Of a stretch of 64,000 nucleotides of DNA, positions 51,494 to 58,680 are shown one piece after another; the first letter of the stretch is position 1, and every line of letters begins with the position of its first letter. The notes beneath the pieces were generated by a model that saw only the letters and a list, made by a program, of their open reading frames with translations, had not been told where the DNA came from and searched no databases. The stretch lies in assembly GCF_040643635.1 (NCBI RefSeq), contig NZ_JBEYUS010000029.1, positions 1-64,000 on the forward strand. The letters are read 5' to 3'. The DNA comes from Saccharopolyspora_C sp040643635 (GTDB lineage: Bacteria > Actinomycetota > Actinomycetes > Mycobacteriales > Pseudonocardiaceae). A program made the translations under genes and the position numbers.

Positions 51494-51543
51494 AGGTGAA
51501 TGGCCCACTCGCCCAATCTGGTCGGGCGAGTGGGCCATTCACT
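51494..51543. repeat. 50-base palindromic element, copy 3
   Basis: Arms aggtgaatggcccactcgcc and ggcgagtgggccattcact around aatctggtc. It is the copy carried by the tandem duplication, corresponding to 50736..50786, yet its arms have compensating changes that keep the pairing. Confidence 0.8.
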
Positions 51544-51551
51544 TCGAGGGA

Positions 51552-52085
51552 TCAGCGGGGGAGGCGGGGTTCGACCTGACGGGCGATCTTCTCGGCTTCG
51601 CCGCAGGGGTCGGGGACGTCGTCTCGCAGGATGCCGCTGACAGAGACGATCACGACGCCGCCGCCTGCGTTGACGAGCACGTTGCAGATCCCCTGATCGG
51701 TTGATCCGGAGGAAACGGCGCGTGCGGCGTCTCGCCCGTTGATGTCGATCTGGTCGTAGCTGTCCCAGCTTCCGCCGGTGGCGTAGCTGGTGACGGTTTG
51801 ATCTTGGTTCTTGTACAGCGCCAGCAGTCGCACGTCGCCTTCGAAGCTGCAACCGGGCTCGAATGAGAGGTGTTCCACTCGTTCACCTGGGCCTCCTACA
51901 CCTGCTGCGGCGAGCTCTTCTTGGCTGAGGACGGTGCAGGTGTCGAAGTCTTTGAGTCCCGTCGCTTTCGGTTGTGGTGCGGGTGATTCTTGGCCTTCCC
52001 GAGTTCCTCCGAGCGCGCATCCGGACAGGCTCAGCAGCCCGGCGCAGGCGGCGATGGCGATCGACCGGCGGGTACGTCGGTTCAC
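51552..52085 (-). CDS. DUF3558-type lipoprotein, copy 2
   Basis: 177 residues, GTG overlapping the stop of the upstream helical protein gene (GTGA), so this copy keeps the ancestral coupling. Signal and lipobox: RRSIAIAACAGLLSLSGCAL. Domain blocks match copy 1: GLKDFDTCTVLSQEELAAAG, LSFEPGCSFEGDVRLLALYK and GICNVLVNAGGGVVIVSV, with the identical end ARQVEPRLPR. Substitutions are concentrated between the Cys positions, which suggests the copies are diverging. Membrane-anchored, function unknown. Confidence 0.86.
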   Translation of the reverse strand: MNRRTRRSIAIAACAGLLSLSGCALGGTREGQESPAPQPKATGLKDFDTCTVLSQEELAAAGVGGPGERVEHLSFEPGCSFEGDVRLLALYKNQDQTVTSYATGGSWDSYDQIDINGRDAARAVSSGSTDQGICNVLVNAGGGVVIVSVSGILRDDVPDPCGEAEKIARQVEPRLPR

Positions 52086-52492
52086 TGGAGCCCTCTCTGC
52101 ATGTCTTCGGCGATCTGATCTTCGGTGGCACGGTAGTCCTTGGCTGCGGCCCGGAAGGCCTTCGCCTGTTCGTCCAGGTCCTGCTGAAGCTGCTTGATGA
52201 GCGCTACCGCCCCGGATTCCGGATTGTTGGCCTTGTCCGCGAACCGCTTGGCGAGCTGCTGCCCGTCCGGGTAGTCGCCGAGCCCCACCACGTGGGTGAT
52301 CTGGTCGAGTTTGTGCGCCAGCTTCGCCAACTCCCGCACCTCCTCCTCAACCCTCTTCGCCGCCCGTTCCGCCACCTCCGGGTCGAGCGCGAGCTTCCCC
52401 GCCCCCACCTGCTGGTTGATCCATTGGGTCTGCGATCGGACCTGGTGCAGTCCTTCCGCCGCCCCGGCGAATCCCCCGTCTCCGCCCGCCAT
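52082..52492 (-). CDS. WXG100/ESX-like helical protein
   Basis: 136 residues, ATG. All-helical and charged: GFAGAAEGLHQVRSQTQWIN, VAERAAKRVEEEVRELAKLA, a kink at GLGDYPDGQQ, and LIKQLQQDLDEQAKAFRAAA with YRATEDQIAEDMQRGLQ. The layout of two long helices with a final YxxxE-like motif (YRATE) resembles ESX-secreted WXG100 relatives, although the W-x-G itself is not evident. It overlaps the DUF3558 lipoprotein start. TACGAT at 52531..52526 could be the -10. It is a probable type VII-associated protein. Confidence 0.62.
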   Translation of the reverse strand: MAGGDGGFAGAAEGLHQVRSQTQWINQQVGAGKLALDPEVAERAAKRVEEEVRELAKLAHKLDQITHVVGLGDYPDGQQLAKRFADKANNPESGAVALIKQLQQDLDEQAKAFRAAAKDYRATEDQIAEDMQRGLQ

Positions 52493-52583
52493 GCGCCCCT
52501 CCGCCGGTTGATCACGTGCTTACGGATCGTAGCGAGGTGGTGGCGGTGCGGGTGGTGGTTTCCGCTGCGCCGACCGGGTAGCG

Positions 52584-53129
52584 CTACACGGCGGCTTCGG
52601 CGGGGGCGCGGCGGAGGATGTCGTCGACGGTCTCCTCCGGGGTCTGCTCGGAGGTGTCGAGCCACAGGCCGAGGCGGGGCGTCTCGTCGCGCAGCACGGC
52701 GTCGAGCGCCCGGACGGACCACTCGTCGTAGGCGACCTTCCCGCGCGCCGCCTCCCGTGCCCCGATCTCCTCCGGTGTCGGTGCGAGCACCACCAGGTAC
52801 AGCGGGCGGGTGCGGATGGTGTCCGCGAGTTCGGTGAGGTGTTCGCCGAGCACCACGTCCTGGGTGATGGCGGTGAATCCGGCTGCCGTGTACTGGTCGC
52901 AGGACTGGGCGGTGAGCCGGTGGCGCAGCCGCAGTTGCCGCTGCGCTTCGCCGGTCGCTTCGGGCGTCATGTCCGCCCGCCCGTTGATGATCATTCGGCG
53001 GAACAGGTCGCCGCGCAGGTGCACCGAGTTCGGCAGTCGTTCGGCGAGCAGCTGCGCCACGGTGGACTTGCCCGCGGCCTGGATTCCGGTGATCACGACG
53101 GCGGCGTGCGCGAACTGCTCGGCGGCCAT
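52584..53129 (-). CDS. P-loop small-molecule kinase-like protein
   Basis: 181 residues, ATG behind GAGGAG. Walker A VVITGIQAAGKSTVAQLLAE at about residues 11-30. Then NSVHLRGDLFRRMIINGRAD, resembling the substrate loop of phosphotransferases and zeta-type kinases, and QDVVLGEHLTELADTIRTRP with LYLVVLAPTPEEIGAREAAR (LID-type Arg). It ends PEETVDDILRRAPAEA. It probably phosphorylates a small molecule; the substrate is unknown. Single gene; TAGGGT at 53244..53239 is a possible -10. Confidence 0.75.
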   Translation of the reverse strand: MAAEQFAHAAVVITGIQAAGKSTVAQLLAERLPNSVHLRGDLFRRMIINGRADMTPEATGEAQRQLRLRHRLTAQSCDQYTAAGFTAITQDVVLGEHLTELADTIRTRPLYLVVLAPTPEEIGAREAARGKVAYDEWSVRALDAVLRDETPRLGLWLDTSEQTPEETVDDILRRAPAEAAV

Positions 53130-53318
53130 GTGCTGTTCTCCTCGGCGACGCGGATGTCGGGCGGTCCTCGACGGGGCGTCGCGGGTCGGTGGTTCGGCGC
53201 GGTTCGGTCGCGATGCGCCTCCGAGGAGATCGACTCCCACCCTAACGCCGACCGGGAGTCCGTTTCGCCGGTTTCGACGGATCGCGTCGTCCGCACCGGA
53301 TCGTGAGAACCTGCGGGC

Positions 53319-53939
53319 ATGCGGATGCGTCCGGAGCGGAGTGCGGTGCTGTTCGACATCGACGGCACACTGATCGACTCGACGGCGGTCGTCGAGCACG
53401 TGTGGTCGCGGGTAGCGGCCGCGTTCGGCGTGCCGCGGGATCCGGTGCTGGCGGTGTGCCACGGGAAGCGCGACGTGGACGTGGCCGCCGAGTTCTTCCC
53501 GGAAGCGGTGCGGGCCGAGGTGCTGGCGGAGGTGGCACGGCTGGAACTGGCGGCCGCGGACGCGGTGGTGGCGGTGCCGGGTGCGGCGAACGTGCTGGGG
53601 CAGCTCGATCCGCGGCGGTGGGCGGCGGTGACCTCCGGCGGACGCGAGCTGATGATGAGCAGGCTGCGGGCGGCGGGGCTGCCGCTGCCGTGCACGCTGC
53701 TCTGCGCGGAGGACGTGTCGCACGGCAAACCGGACCCGGAGGGCTACCTGGCGGCGGCCCGGGAACTGGTGGTGGAGCCGGCGGACTGCGTGGTGGTGGA
53801 GGATTCGCCGCCCGGGATCGCGGCCGGGGTCGCCGCGGGCGCCTTGGTCGCGGCCGTGACCACCACGCATCCGCGGGAGGCGCTGGGCGAGGCGCACGTG
53901 GTGCTGCCGGAGCTGTCGGCCGTGCTGGGATTGCTCTGA
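53319..53939 (+). CDS. HAD-superfamily phosphatase
   Basis: 206 residues, ATG. Motif I AVLFDIDGTLIDSTAVVEHV, motif II VTSGG, motif III/IV GKPDPEGYLAAARE and VVVEDSPPGIAAGVAAGA: a complete class IA HAD hydrolase with an alpha-helical cap, similar to sugar-phosphate phosphatases. Cytoplasmic. Its stop overlaps the PucR start (TGATG), so the two are coupled. The substrate is not predictable. Confidence 0.9.
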   Translation: MRMRPERSAVLFDIDGTLIDSTAVVEHVWSRVAAAFGVPRDPVLAVCHGKRDVDVAAEFFPEAVRAEVLAEVARLELAAADAVVAVPGAANVLGQLDPRRWAAVTSGGRELMMSRLRAAGLPLPCTLLCAEDVSHGKPDPEGYLAAARELVVEPADCVVVEDSPPGIAAGVAAGALVAAVTTTHPREALGEAHVVLPELSAVLGLL

Positions 53940-55411
53940 TGGTGAAGCTGGACCGGTTGATCAACGTGCTCGGCGGCTACGGGGCGCGGCTGGCGTGCGC
54001 GCCGCGCGGGCGGGACGTGGAGCTGCGCGGGGTGGCGCTGCACGATTCCGCGGGCACCGACGAAGTGCTGCTCGCGGTGGGCGTCGAACCCGAGGCGGTC
54101 GGCGAGCTGCTGCGGACCACGCAGGCAGCGGTGGTGCTGCTGCGCGAGGTCGACGGCCCGGACCTGGCGCTGGCCCGCGAGCGGGCGGTCGCGGTGGTGC
54201 TCGTCGACGGGGACGTGCTGTGGGGGCAGCTGGCGGCCGTCGTCTACGGCCTGGTGCTGGAGGGCCGCGAAACGGAGGCGGGCCGCGGGCCGACCGACCT
54301 GTTCGCGCTGGCTGACGCCCTGGCGGCATCGGTGGGCGGCCCGGTGACCATCGAGGACCGGCATTCCGGGGTGCTGGCGTATTCGAGCAGGCAGGAGGCG
54401 GCGGACCGGGCGCGGCTGGCGACGATCCTGGGCAGGCGGGTTCCCGCGGAGATCCGCGCCGAGCTGGCCGCGCGCGGCGTGTACGCGCACCTGGCCTCGT
54501 CGGACGAGCCGTTCTTCGCCGAGCCGATGCCCGAGTTCCACGGCCGCGCCCTGGTGGCGGTGCGCGCGGGCCGCGAGCTGCTCGGGTCGATCTGGGTGGA
54601 GGTGCCGGAGCCGCTGAGCGCGGAGCGGGCCGCGGCGCTGCGCGAAGGTGCCCGCACCGCCTCGCTGCACCTGCTGCGGGCGCGCGCCAGCGCCGACCTG
54701 GAGCGGCAGGTCGAATCGGACCTGGTGATCGGCCTGCTGGAGGGTCAGGCGGACGCGACGGCGGTGCTGAGCAGGCTCGGGTTGCGCGGCACCGGTTTCC
54801 GGGTGGTGGCGGTCCAGGCCGAGGACGCGCAGGACGCGGCGGTGCTCATCGCGTTCGAGCGCGCCACGTCCGGGTTCGGCTGGGCGCGGCCGGGCCGCAG
54901 CGCGCTGTTCGCGAACACCGTCTACACGGTGCTGCCCGAGTCGGAGCCGGGGGAGCGGTGGTTCCGCCGGCTGCTGCGGGAGATGCCCGCGGAGGTGCGG
55001 CTGCACGCCGGGATCGGTGGCGTCGCCGACTCCCTGGAGCTGCCGTTGAGCAGGAGGGAAGCGGACGAGAGCCTCGCCGTCGTCGGGTCCCGCGAGGTCG
55101 TCGGCTACGACGACGCCTGGCACGAGATCCTGCTGCGCAGGCTCCGCAACGCGGCCGCCGGCGGCCGGGCGCCTGCGCGCGGGCCGGTGCGGCAGCTGCA
55201 CCGCCACGACGCCGAGCACGGCACCCGCTACGCGGCGACGCTGCGGGAATGGCTGCGCTGCCAGGGAGATCCGGGTGCGGCGGCGCGACGGCTCGGCGTG
55301 CACGCGAACACGGTGCGGTACCGGATGCGGAAGATGACCGAGGTGGCGCAGATCGACGTGGCCGACCCGGACCAGCGCATCGCGCTGATCGTCGCCCTGC
55401 TCGTCGAATAG
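53939..55411 (+). CDS. PucR-family transcriptional regulator
   Basis: 490 residues, ATG overlapping the HAD stop. N-terminal PucR-like domain (KLDRLINVLGGYGARLACAP, then ELRGVALHDSAGTDEVLLAV). A GAF-like region (SVGGPVTIEDRHSGVLAYSS) and a GGDEF-like central fold follow. The C-terminal helix-turn-helix is YAATLREWLRCQGDPGAAAR, then RLGVHANTVRYRMRKMTEVA. Relatives respond to small metabolites and often activate neighbouring catabolic genes. The D-amino-acid dehydrogenase gene begins 104 bases downstream and is the obvious target. Confidence 0.9.
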   Translation: MVKLDRLINVLGGYGARLACAPRGRDVELRGVALHDSAGTDEVLLAVGVEPEAVGELLRTTQAAVVLLREVDGPDLALARERAVAVVLVDGDVLWGQLAAVVYGLVLEGRETEAGRGPTDLFALADALAASVGGPVTIEDRHSGVLAYSSRQEAADRARLATILGRRVPAEIRAELAARGVYAHLASSDEPFFAEPMPEFHGRALVAVRAGRELLGSIWVEVPEPLSAERAAALREGARTASLHLLRARASADLERQVESDLVIGLLEGQADATAVLSRLGLRGTGFRVVAVQAEDAQDAAVLIAFERATSGFGWARPGRSALFANTVYTVLPESEPGERWFRRLLREMPAEVRLHAGIGGVADSLELPLSRREADESLAVVGSREVVGYDDAWHEILLRRLRNAAAGGRAPARGPVRQLHRHDAEHGTRYAATLREWLRCQGDPGAAARRLGVHANTVRYRMRKMTEVAQIDVADPDQRIALIVALLVE

Positions 55412-55514
55412 TTCCGGATCACCAAACGCGGTCGCCCAGGTTGTGCGGATCGGACAACCGGACGGGCGTCGTGGCCCCGCACACTCGGATGCAGCCGAGT
55501 CGAGGAGGGCGAAC

Positions 55515-56759
55515 ATGGCTGGCAACGACCAGACGCCGCGGCACGTGGTGGTCGCGGGTGCCGGTGCCGTCGGGTTGTCGACGGCGTGGTTCTTGCAGGA
55601 GCACGGCGTGCAGGTCACGGTCGTGGACCGGGACGGCGTGGCCGCCGGTTCGTCCTGGGGCAACGCGGGCTACCTGGCCCCGGCGTTCTCCATCCCGCTG
55701 CCGGAGCCGAGCGTGCTGCGCTACGGGCTGCGGTCGCTGCTGGACCGCAACGCCCCGCTGTACGTGCCCGCGAAGGTCGACCCGGGCCTGTGGGCGTTCC
55801 TGGCGCGGTTCGCCGCGCACTGCAACATGCGCTCGTGGCGGCGATCGATGCAGCCGTTCGTGCCGATGAACAACGAGTGCCTGGACGCGTTCGACGCGCT
55901 CACCGCCGGTGGGGTGGAGGCCCCGACGCGGTCCGCGCCGATCACCGCCGGGTTCGAGAAGGCCGAGCAGGTCGCCGACCTGCGCCGCGAGTTCGACCTG
56001 ATCCGCGAGTCCGGGCAGGACGTGCGGGTCGTGGAGTCCTCGGTCACCGAAGCGCGGGTGCCGCAGCTGTCCTCGCACATCGAGGCGGTGCTGCGCATCG
56101 AGGGCCAGCGCTACGTGGATCCCGGCGAGTTCGTGCGCTCCCTCGCCCGCTCGGTGGAGCAGCGCGGCGGCACGATCCGCACCGGTTTCGCCGTGCAGGA
56201 CGTGCGGCGCGAGCGGGACGGTGTGGTGCTGCGCTCCGCCGACGACGCGATCACCGCCGACTCGGTGGTGCTCGCGACCGGTGCCTGGCTGAGCTCGCTG
56301 GCGAAGCCGCTGGGCGTGCGGACCGCGGTGCGCGCCGGACGCGGCTACTCGTTCACCGTGCCCACCGAGGAACCGGTGCCCGGCCCGATCTACCTGCCCG
56401 CCGTGCGGGTGGCCTGCACGCCGTACCAGGGCGGGCTGCGGGTGGCCGGGACCATGGAGTTCCGCTCCCCGGATGCGAAGCTCTACCCGGAGCGCATCGC
56501 CGCCATCGAGCGCTCGGCGAAGCCGCTGCTGCGCGGCGTGTCCTGGGCGGATCGCAAGGACGACTGGGTCGGCGGGCGTCCCGTCACCCCCGACGGGCTG
56601 CCGTTGATCGGCGCGACCGCGATGCCCGACGTGTTCGTCGCCGGTGGGCACGGCATGTGGGGCCTCACCCTCGGTCCGCTGACCGGGCGGCTGCTGTCCG
56701 AGCAGATCGTCACCGGCAAGCAGCCCGACCAGTTGCGCCCGTTCAACCCGCTGCGCTGA
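55515..56759 (+). CDS. FAD-dependent D-amino-acid dehydrogenase (DadA-type)
   Basis: 414 residues, ATG behind gaggaggg. Dinucleotide fold VVVAGAGAVGLSTAWFLQEH with the acidic end VTVVDRDGVAAGSSWGNAGY, as in DadA. Later ALTAGGVEAPTRSAPITAGF, RYVDPGEFVRSLARSVEQRG and ARAGRGYSFTVPTEEPV-type substrate strands, then VGGRPVTPDGLPLIGATAMP and GGHGMWGLTLGPLTGRLLSE for the FAD. It oxidises D-amino acids to 2-oxoacids and passes electrons to the chain. It lies behind a PucR regulator and complements the D-amino-acid locus at 36.7-41.6 kb. Confidence 0.9.
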   Translation: MAGNDQTPRHVVVAGAGAVGLSTAWFLQEHGVQVTVVDRDGVAAGSSWGNAGYLAPAFSIPLPEPSVLRYGLRSLLDRNAPLYVPAKVDPGLWAFLARFAAHCNMRSWRRSMQPFVPMNNECLDAFDALTAGGVEAPTRSAPITAGFEKAEQVADLRREFDLIRESGQDVRVVESSVTEARVPQLSSHIEAVLRIEGQRYVDPGEFVRSLARSVEQRGGTIRTGFAVQDVRRERDGVVLRSADDAITADSVVLATGAWLSSLAKPLGVRTAVRAGRGYSFTVPTEEPVPGPIYLPAVRVACTPYQGGLRVAGTMEFRSPDAKLYPERIAAIERSAKPLLRGVSWADRKDDWVGGRPVTPDGLPLIGATAMPDVFVAGGHGMWGLTLGPLTGRLLSEQIVTGKQPDQLRPFNPLR

Positions 56760-56787
56760 CGCGCCACGAAGACCACTTCCTGGAGAG

Positions 56788-56820
56788 CAGGGGTCGCCGC
56801 TCACGAAGCGGCGGCCCCTG
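56788..56820 (+). terminator. hairpin terminator after the dehydrogenase gene
   Basis: Stem caggggtcgccgc (56788..56800) and gcggcggcccctg (56808..56820), 13 pairs including one G-U, with a 7-base loop. Confidence 0.7.
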
Positions 56821-56879
56821 CCCGCGTTTCCACCCCCTCACCGTGCGGCTGCGGGAGCTTCGCGCGGGTTCGTCATCGC

Positions 56880-56930
56880 AGGTGAGTGGCCCATTCGCCC
56901 AGTGTGGTCGGGCAGGTGGGCCATTCACCT
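56880..56930. repeat. 50-base palindromic element, copy 4
   Basis: Arms aggtgagtggcccattcgcc and ggcaggtgggccattcacct around agtgtggtc. It lies five bases from the end of the convergent LppA-like gene, so it probably serves as its terminator. Confidence 0.8.
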
Positions 56931-56934
56931 GGAG

Positions 56935-57480
56935 TCAGTTGGGGTTCTGGAACTTGTCCTTCTCGGTTTGGGGGAGGTGGCAGCCGGTGCTGCCGGAGAG
57001 GACGGTGCGTTTGGCGGTGCCGAAGCGGTAGCCGGCGCCGTAGTTGTCGCTGCCGACGATCTGGTGGTCGGAGGGTCGGTTGACGACGGTTTCGGGTGGG
57101 GTGAAGCCGTATTCGGCGCTGATGCGGGCGACGATCTGTTCGGCGCGGGGCCATTCGGGGTCGGGGAGGTTGCCTTCGGCTGACCAGACTCCGAGGGTTT
57201 GGCTTTCGGCGGTGGTCGTGAACTCGTTGAAGCCGGTGCAGCCGGAGTTGTGCAGTTCCCGGACGTAGTTCCAGCTGATCCAGGGGTAGGCGACTGCCAG
57301 TTCGTCCCTGACTCTGGTCAACATCTCCTGGTAGCGAGCACTGGCCTCTTCCATGCTGGGCCTGCTCATGAGTTCGGCACGTTGTTCTTCCATGCTTGCG
57401 CCAAGCTCCGGCCCCGGTTCGCCCAAGGCACACCCGCTGAGGCTCAGGGCGAGCGCCGCGACAGCCGCGAGTCGATTCAC
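56935..57480 (-). CDS. LppA-like lipoprotein 1
   Basis: 181 residues. The signal NRLAAVAALALSLSGCALGE has the lipobox SLSGC (Cys17). The mature domain follows the LppA pattern: ELMSRPSMEEASARYQEMLT, AVAYPWISWNYVREL, NSGCTGFNEFTTT, LPDPEWPRAEQIVARISAEY with GFTPPETVV, and the conserved GSTGCHLPQ near the end. Three such genes stand in tandem. This is the most downstream copy, 35 bases after the middle one. Membrane-anchored on the outside; no activity is known for the family. Confidence 0.84.
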   Translation of the reverse strand: MNRLAAVAALALSLSGCALGEPGPELGASMEEQRAELMSRPSMEEASARYQEMLTRVRDELAVAYPWISWNYVRELHNSGCTGFNEFTTTAESQTLGVWSAEGNLPDPEWPRAEQIVARISAEYGFTPPETVVNRPSDHQIVGSDNYGAGYRFGTAKRTVLSGSTGCHLPQTEKDKFQNPN

Positions 57481-57515
57481 TGTTCACGTCCTCGTGAGTG
57501 CGGTTCGGGGTGAGG

Positions 57516-58070
57516 TCAGTTCGGGTCGCCTTGTCCGGTGAGCTCGTCCTTGGCGGCTTGGGGGAGGTGGCAGCCGGTGCTGCCGGAGAAGGAGGTGCGC
57601 TTTCCACTTCCGAGGTTGTAGGTGGCGCCGTACTGGTCGGAGGTGGTGACGTCGTGCTGTGCGGGGCGGTCGGCGAGGACTCGGGGTGGGGTGAAGCCGT
57701 AGTCGCCGGTGACCTTCGCGAAGATCTGTTCGGCGCGGGGCCATTCGTTGTCGGGGATGTTGCCTTCGGTGCCCCAGATGTCGAGTGTCCAGCCTTCGGC
57801 GTCGTCCTTGTAGGCGTCGAAGTCCGCACAGCTGGCCCTGTTGACTCCCTGGACCTGCATCCACTGCATCCAGGGGAAGGCAGTGCCGAGTTCCGCTTTG
57901 AGCTTGGCGTCCAGCTCCGAGTACCGCTGGTGGACCTCTTCGATGCTCGGGCGGCGCATCAGCTCGGCTTCTTGATCGTCCATGCTGCCTCCCCACTCGG
58001 CAACCAGTTCGTTGCCGCAGCTCGTGAGGCACAGGAGCAGCGCCGCGATGACCGCGATTCGTTTCACCAT
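57516..58070 (-). CDS. LppA-like lipoprotein 2
   Basis: 184 residues, ATG. Signal VKRIAVIAALLLCLTSCGNE, lipobox LTSC. It shares AELMRRPSIEEVHQRYSELD, ASCADFDAYKD, IPDNEWPRAEQIFAKVTGDY, FTPPRVLADRP and GSTGCHLPQ with its neighbours but is the most divergent of the three (AFPWMQWMQVQGVNR; DVTTSDQYGATYNLGSGKRT). Spacing to copy 3 is 32 bases. The three probably form one transcript with the DUF1023/WXG genes upstream. Confidence 0.84.
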   Translation of the reverse strand: MVKRIAVIAALLLCLTSCGNELVAEWGGSMDDQEAELMRRPSIEEVHQRYSELDAKLKAELGTAFPWMQWMQVQGVNRASCADFDAYKDDAEGWTLDIWGTEGNIPDNEWPRAEQIFAKVTGDYGFTPPRVLADRPAQHDVTTSDQYGATYNLGSGKRTSFSGSTGCHLPQAAKDELTGQGDPN

Positions 58071-58102
58071 CGATGTCTTCGTGAGTGCCAGCCGGTGCGA
58101 GG

Positions 58103-58657
58103 TCAGTTCGGTTCGCCTTGCCCGGCGATCTTGTCCTTCTCCGCTTGGGGGAGGTGGCAGCCGGTGCTGCCGGAGAGAGCGACGTTCTTTGCGGCGCCGA
58201 AGCGGTACCCGGCGCCGTAATTGTCGCTGCCGACGACCTGGTGGTCTGCCGGGCGGCTGACGACGGTTTCGGGTGGTGTGAAGCCGAATTCGGCGGTGAC
58301 TCGGGCGACGATCTGTTCTGCCTGCGGCCACTCTTGGTCGGAGATGCCGCCCTTGGCCCACCATACTCCGAGAGTTTGGCTCTCGGCGGTGTAGGTGAAG
58401 TCGTCGAAGTCGGAGCATCCGGCGCGGGTGAGTTCCTGGCTCTGCTCCCACTGCATTCGCGGGAAGGCGGCACTGAGTTCGTCACGGATGCGGCTCTGCA
58501 TCTCCAGGTAGCGAGCGCTGGCCTCTCCCATGGTGGGCCTGCTCATGAGTTCGGCTCGCTGTTCTTCCATGCTGTCTCCAAAATCCGGCCCCGGTTCGCC
58601 CAGAGCGCACCCGCTGAGGCTCAGAGCGAGCACCGCGAGGGCTGCGAAGCGTTTCAT
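58103..58657 (-). CDS. LppA-like lipoprotein 3
   Basis: 184 residues, ATG. Signal KRFAALAVLALSLSGCALGE with lipobox SLSGC, identical around the Cys to copy 1. Blocks EEQRAELMSRPTMGEASARY, AFPRMQWEQSQELTRAGC, AEQIVARVTAEFGFTPPETV and GSTGCHLPQAEKDK show that copies 1 and 3 are closest to each other, so the middle copy is the older branch. It starts 23 bases after the DUF1023 gene. Function unknown. Confidence 0.84.
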   Translation of the reverse strand: MKRFAALAVLALSLSGCALGEPGPDFGDSMEEQRAELMSRPTMGEASARYLEMQSRIRDELSAAFPRMQWEQSQELTRAGCSDFDDFTYTAESQTLGVWWAKGGISDQEWPQAEQIVARVTAEFGFTPPETVVSRPADHQVVGSDNYGAGYRFGAAKNVALSGSTGCHLPQAEKDKIAGQGEPN

Positions 58658-58680
58658 GGTCCGTCCTCGTTCCCGGTCGG

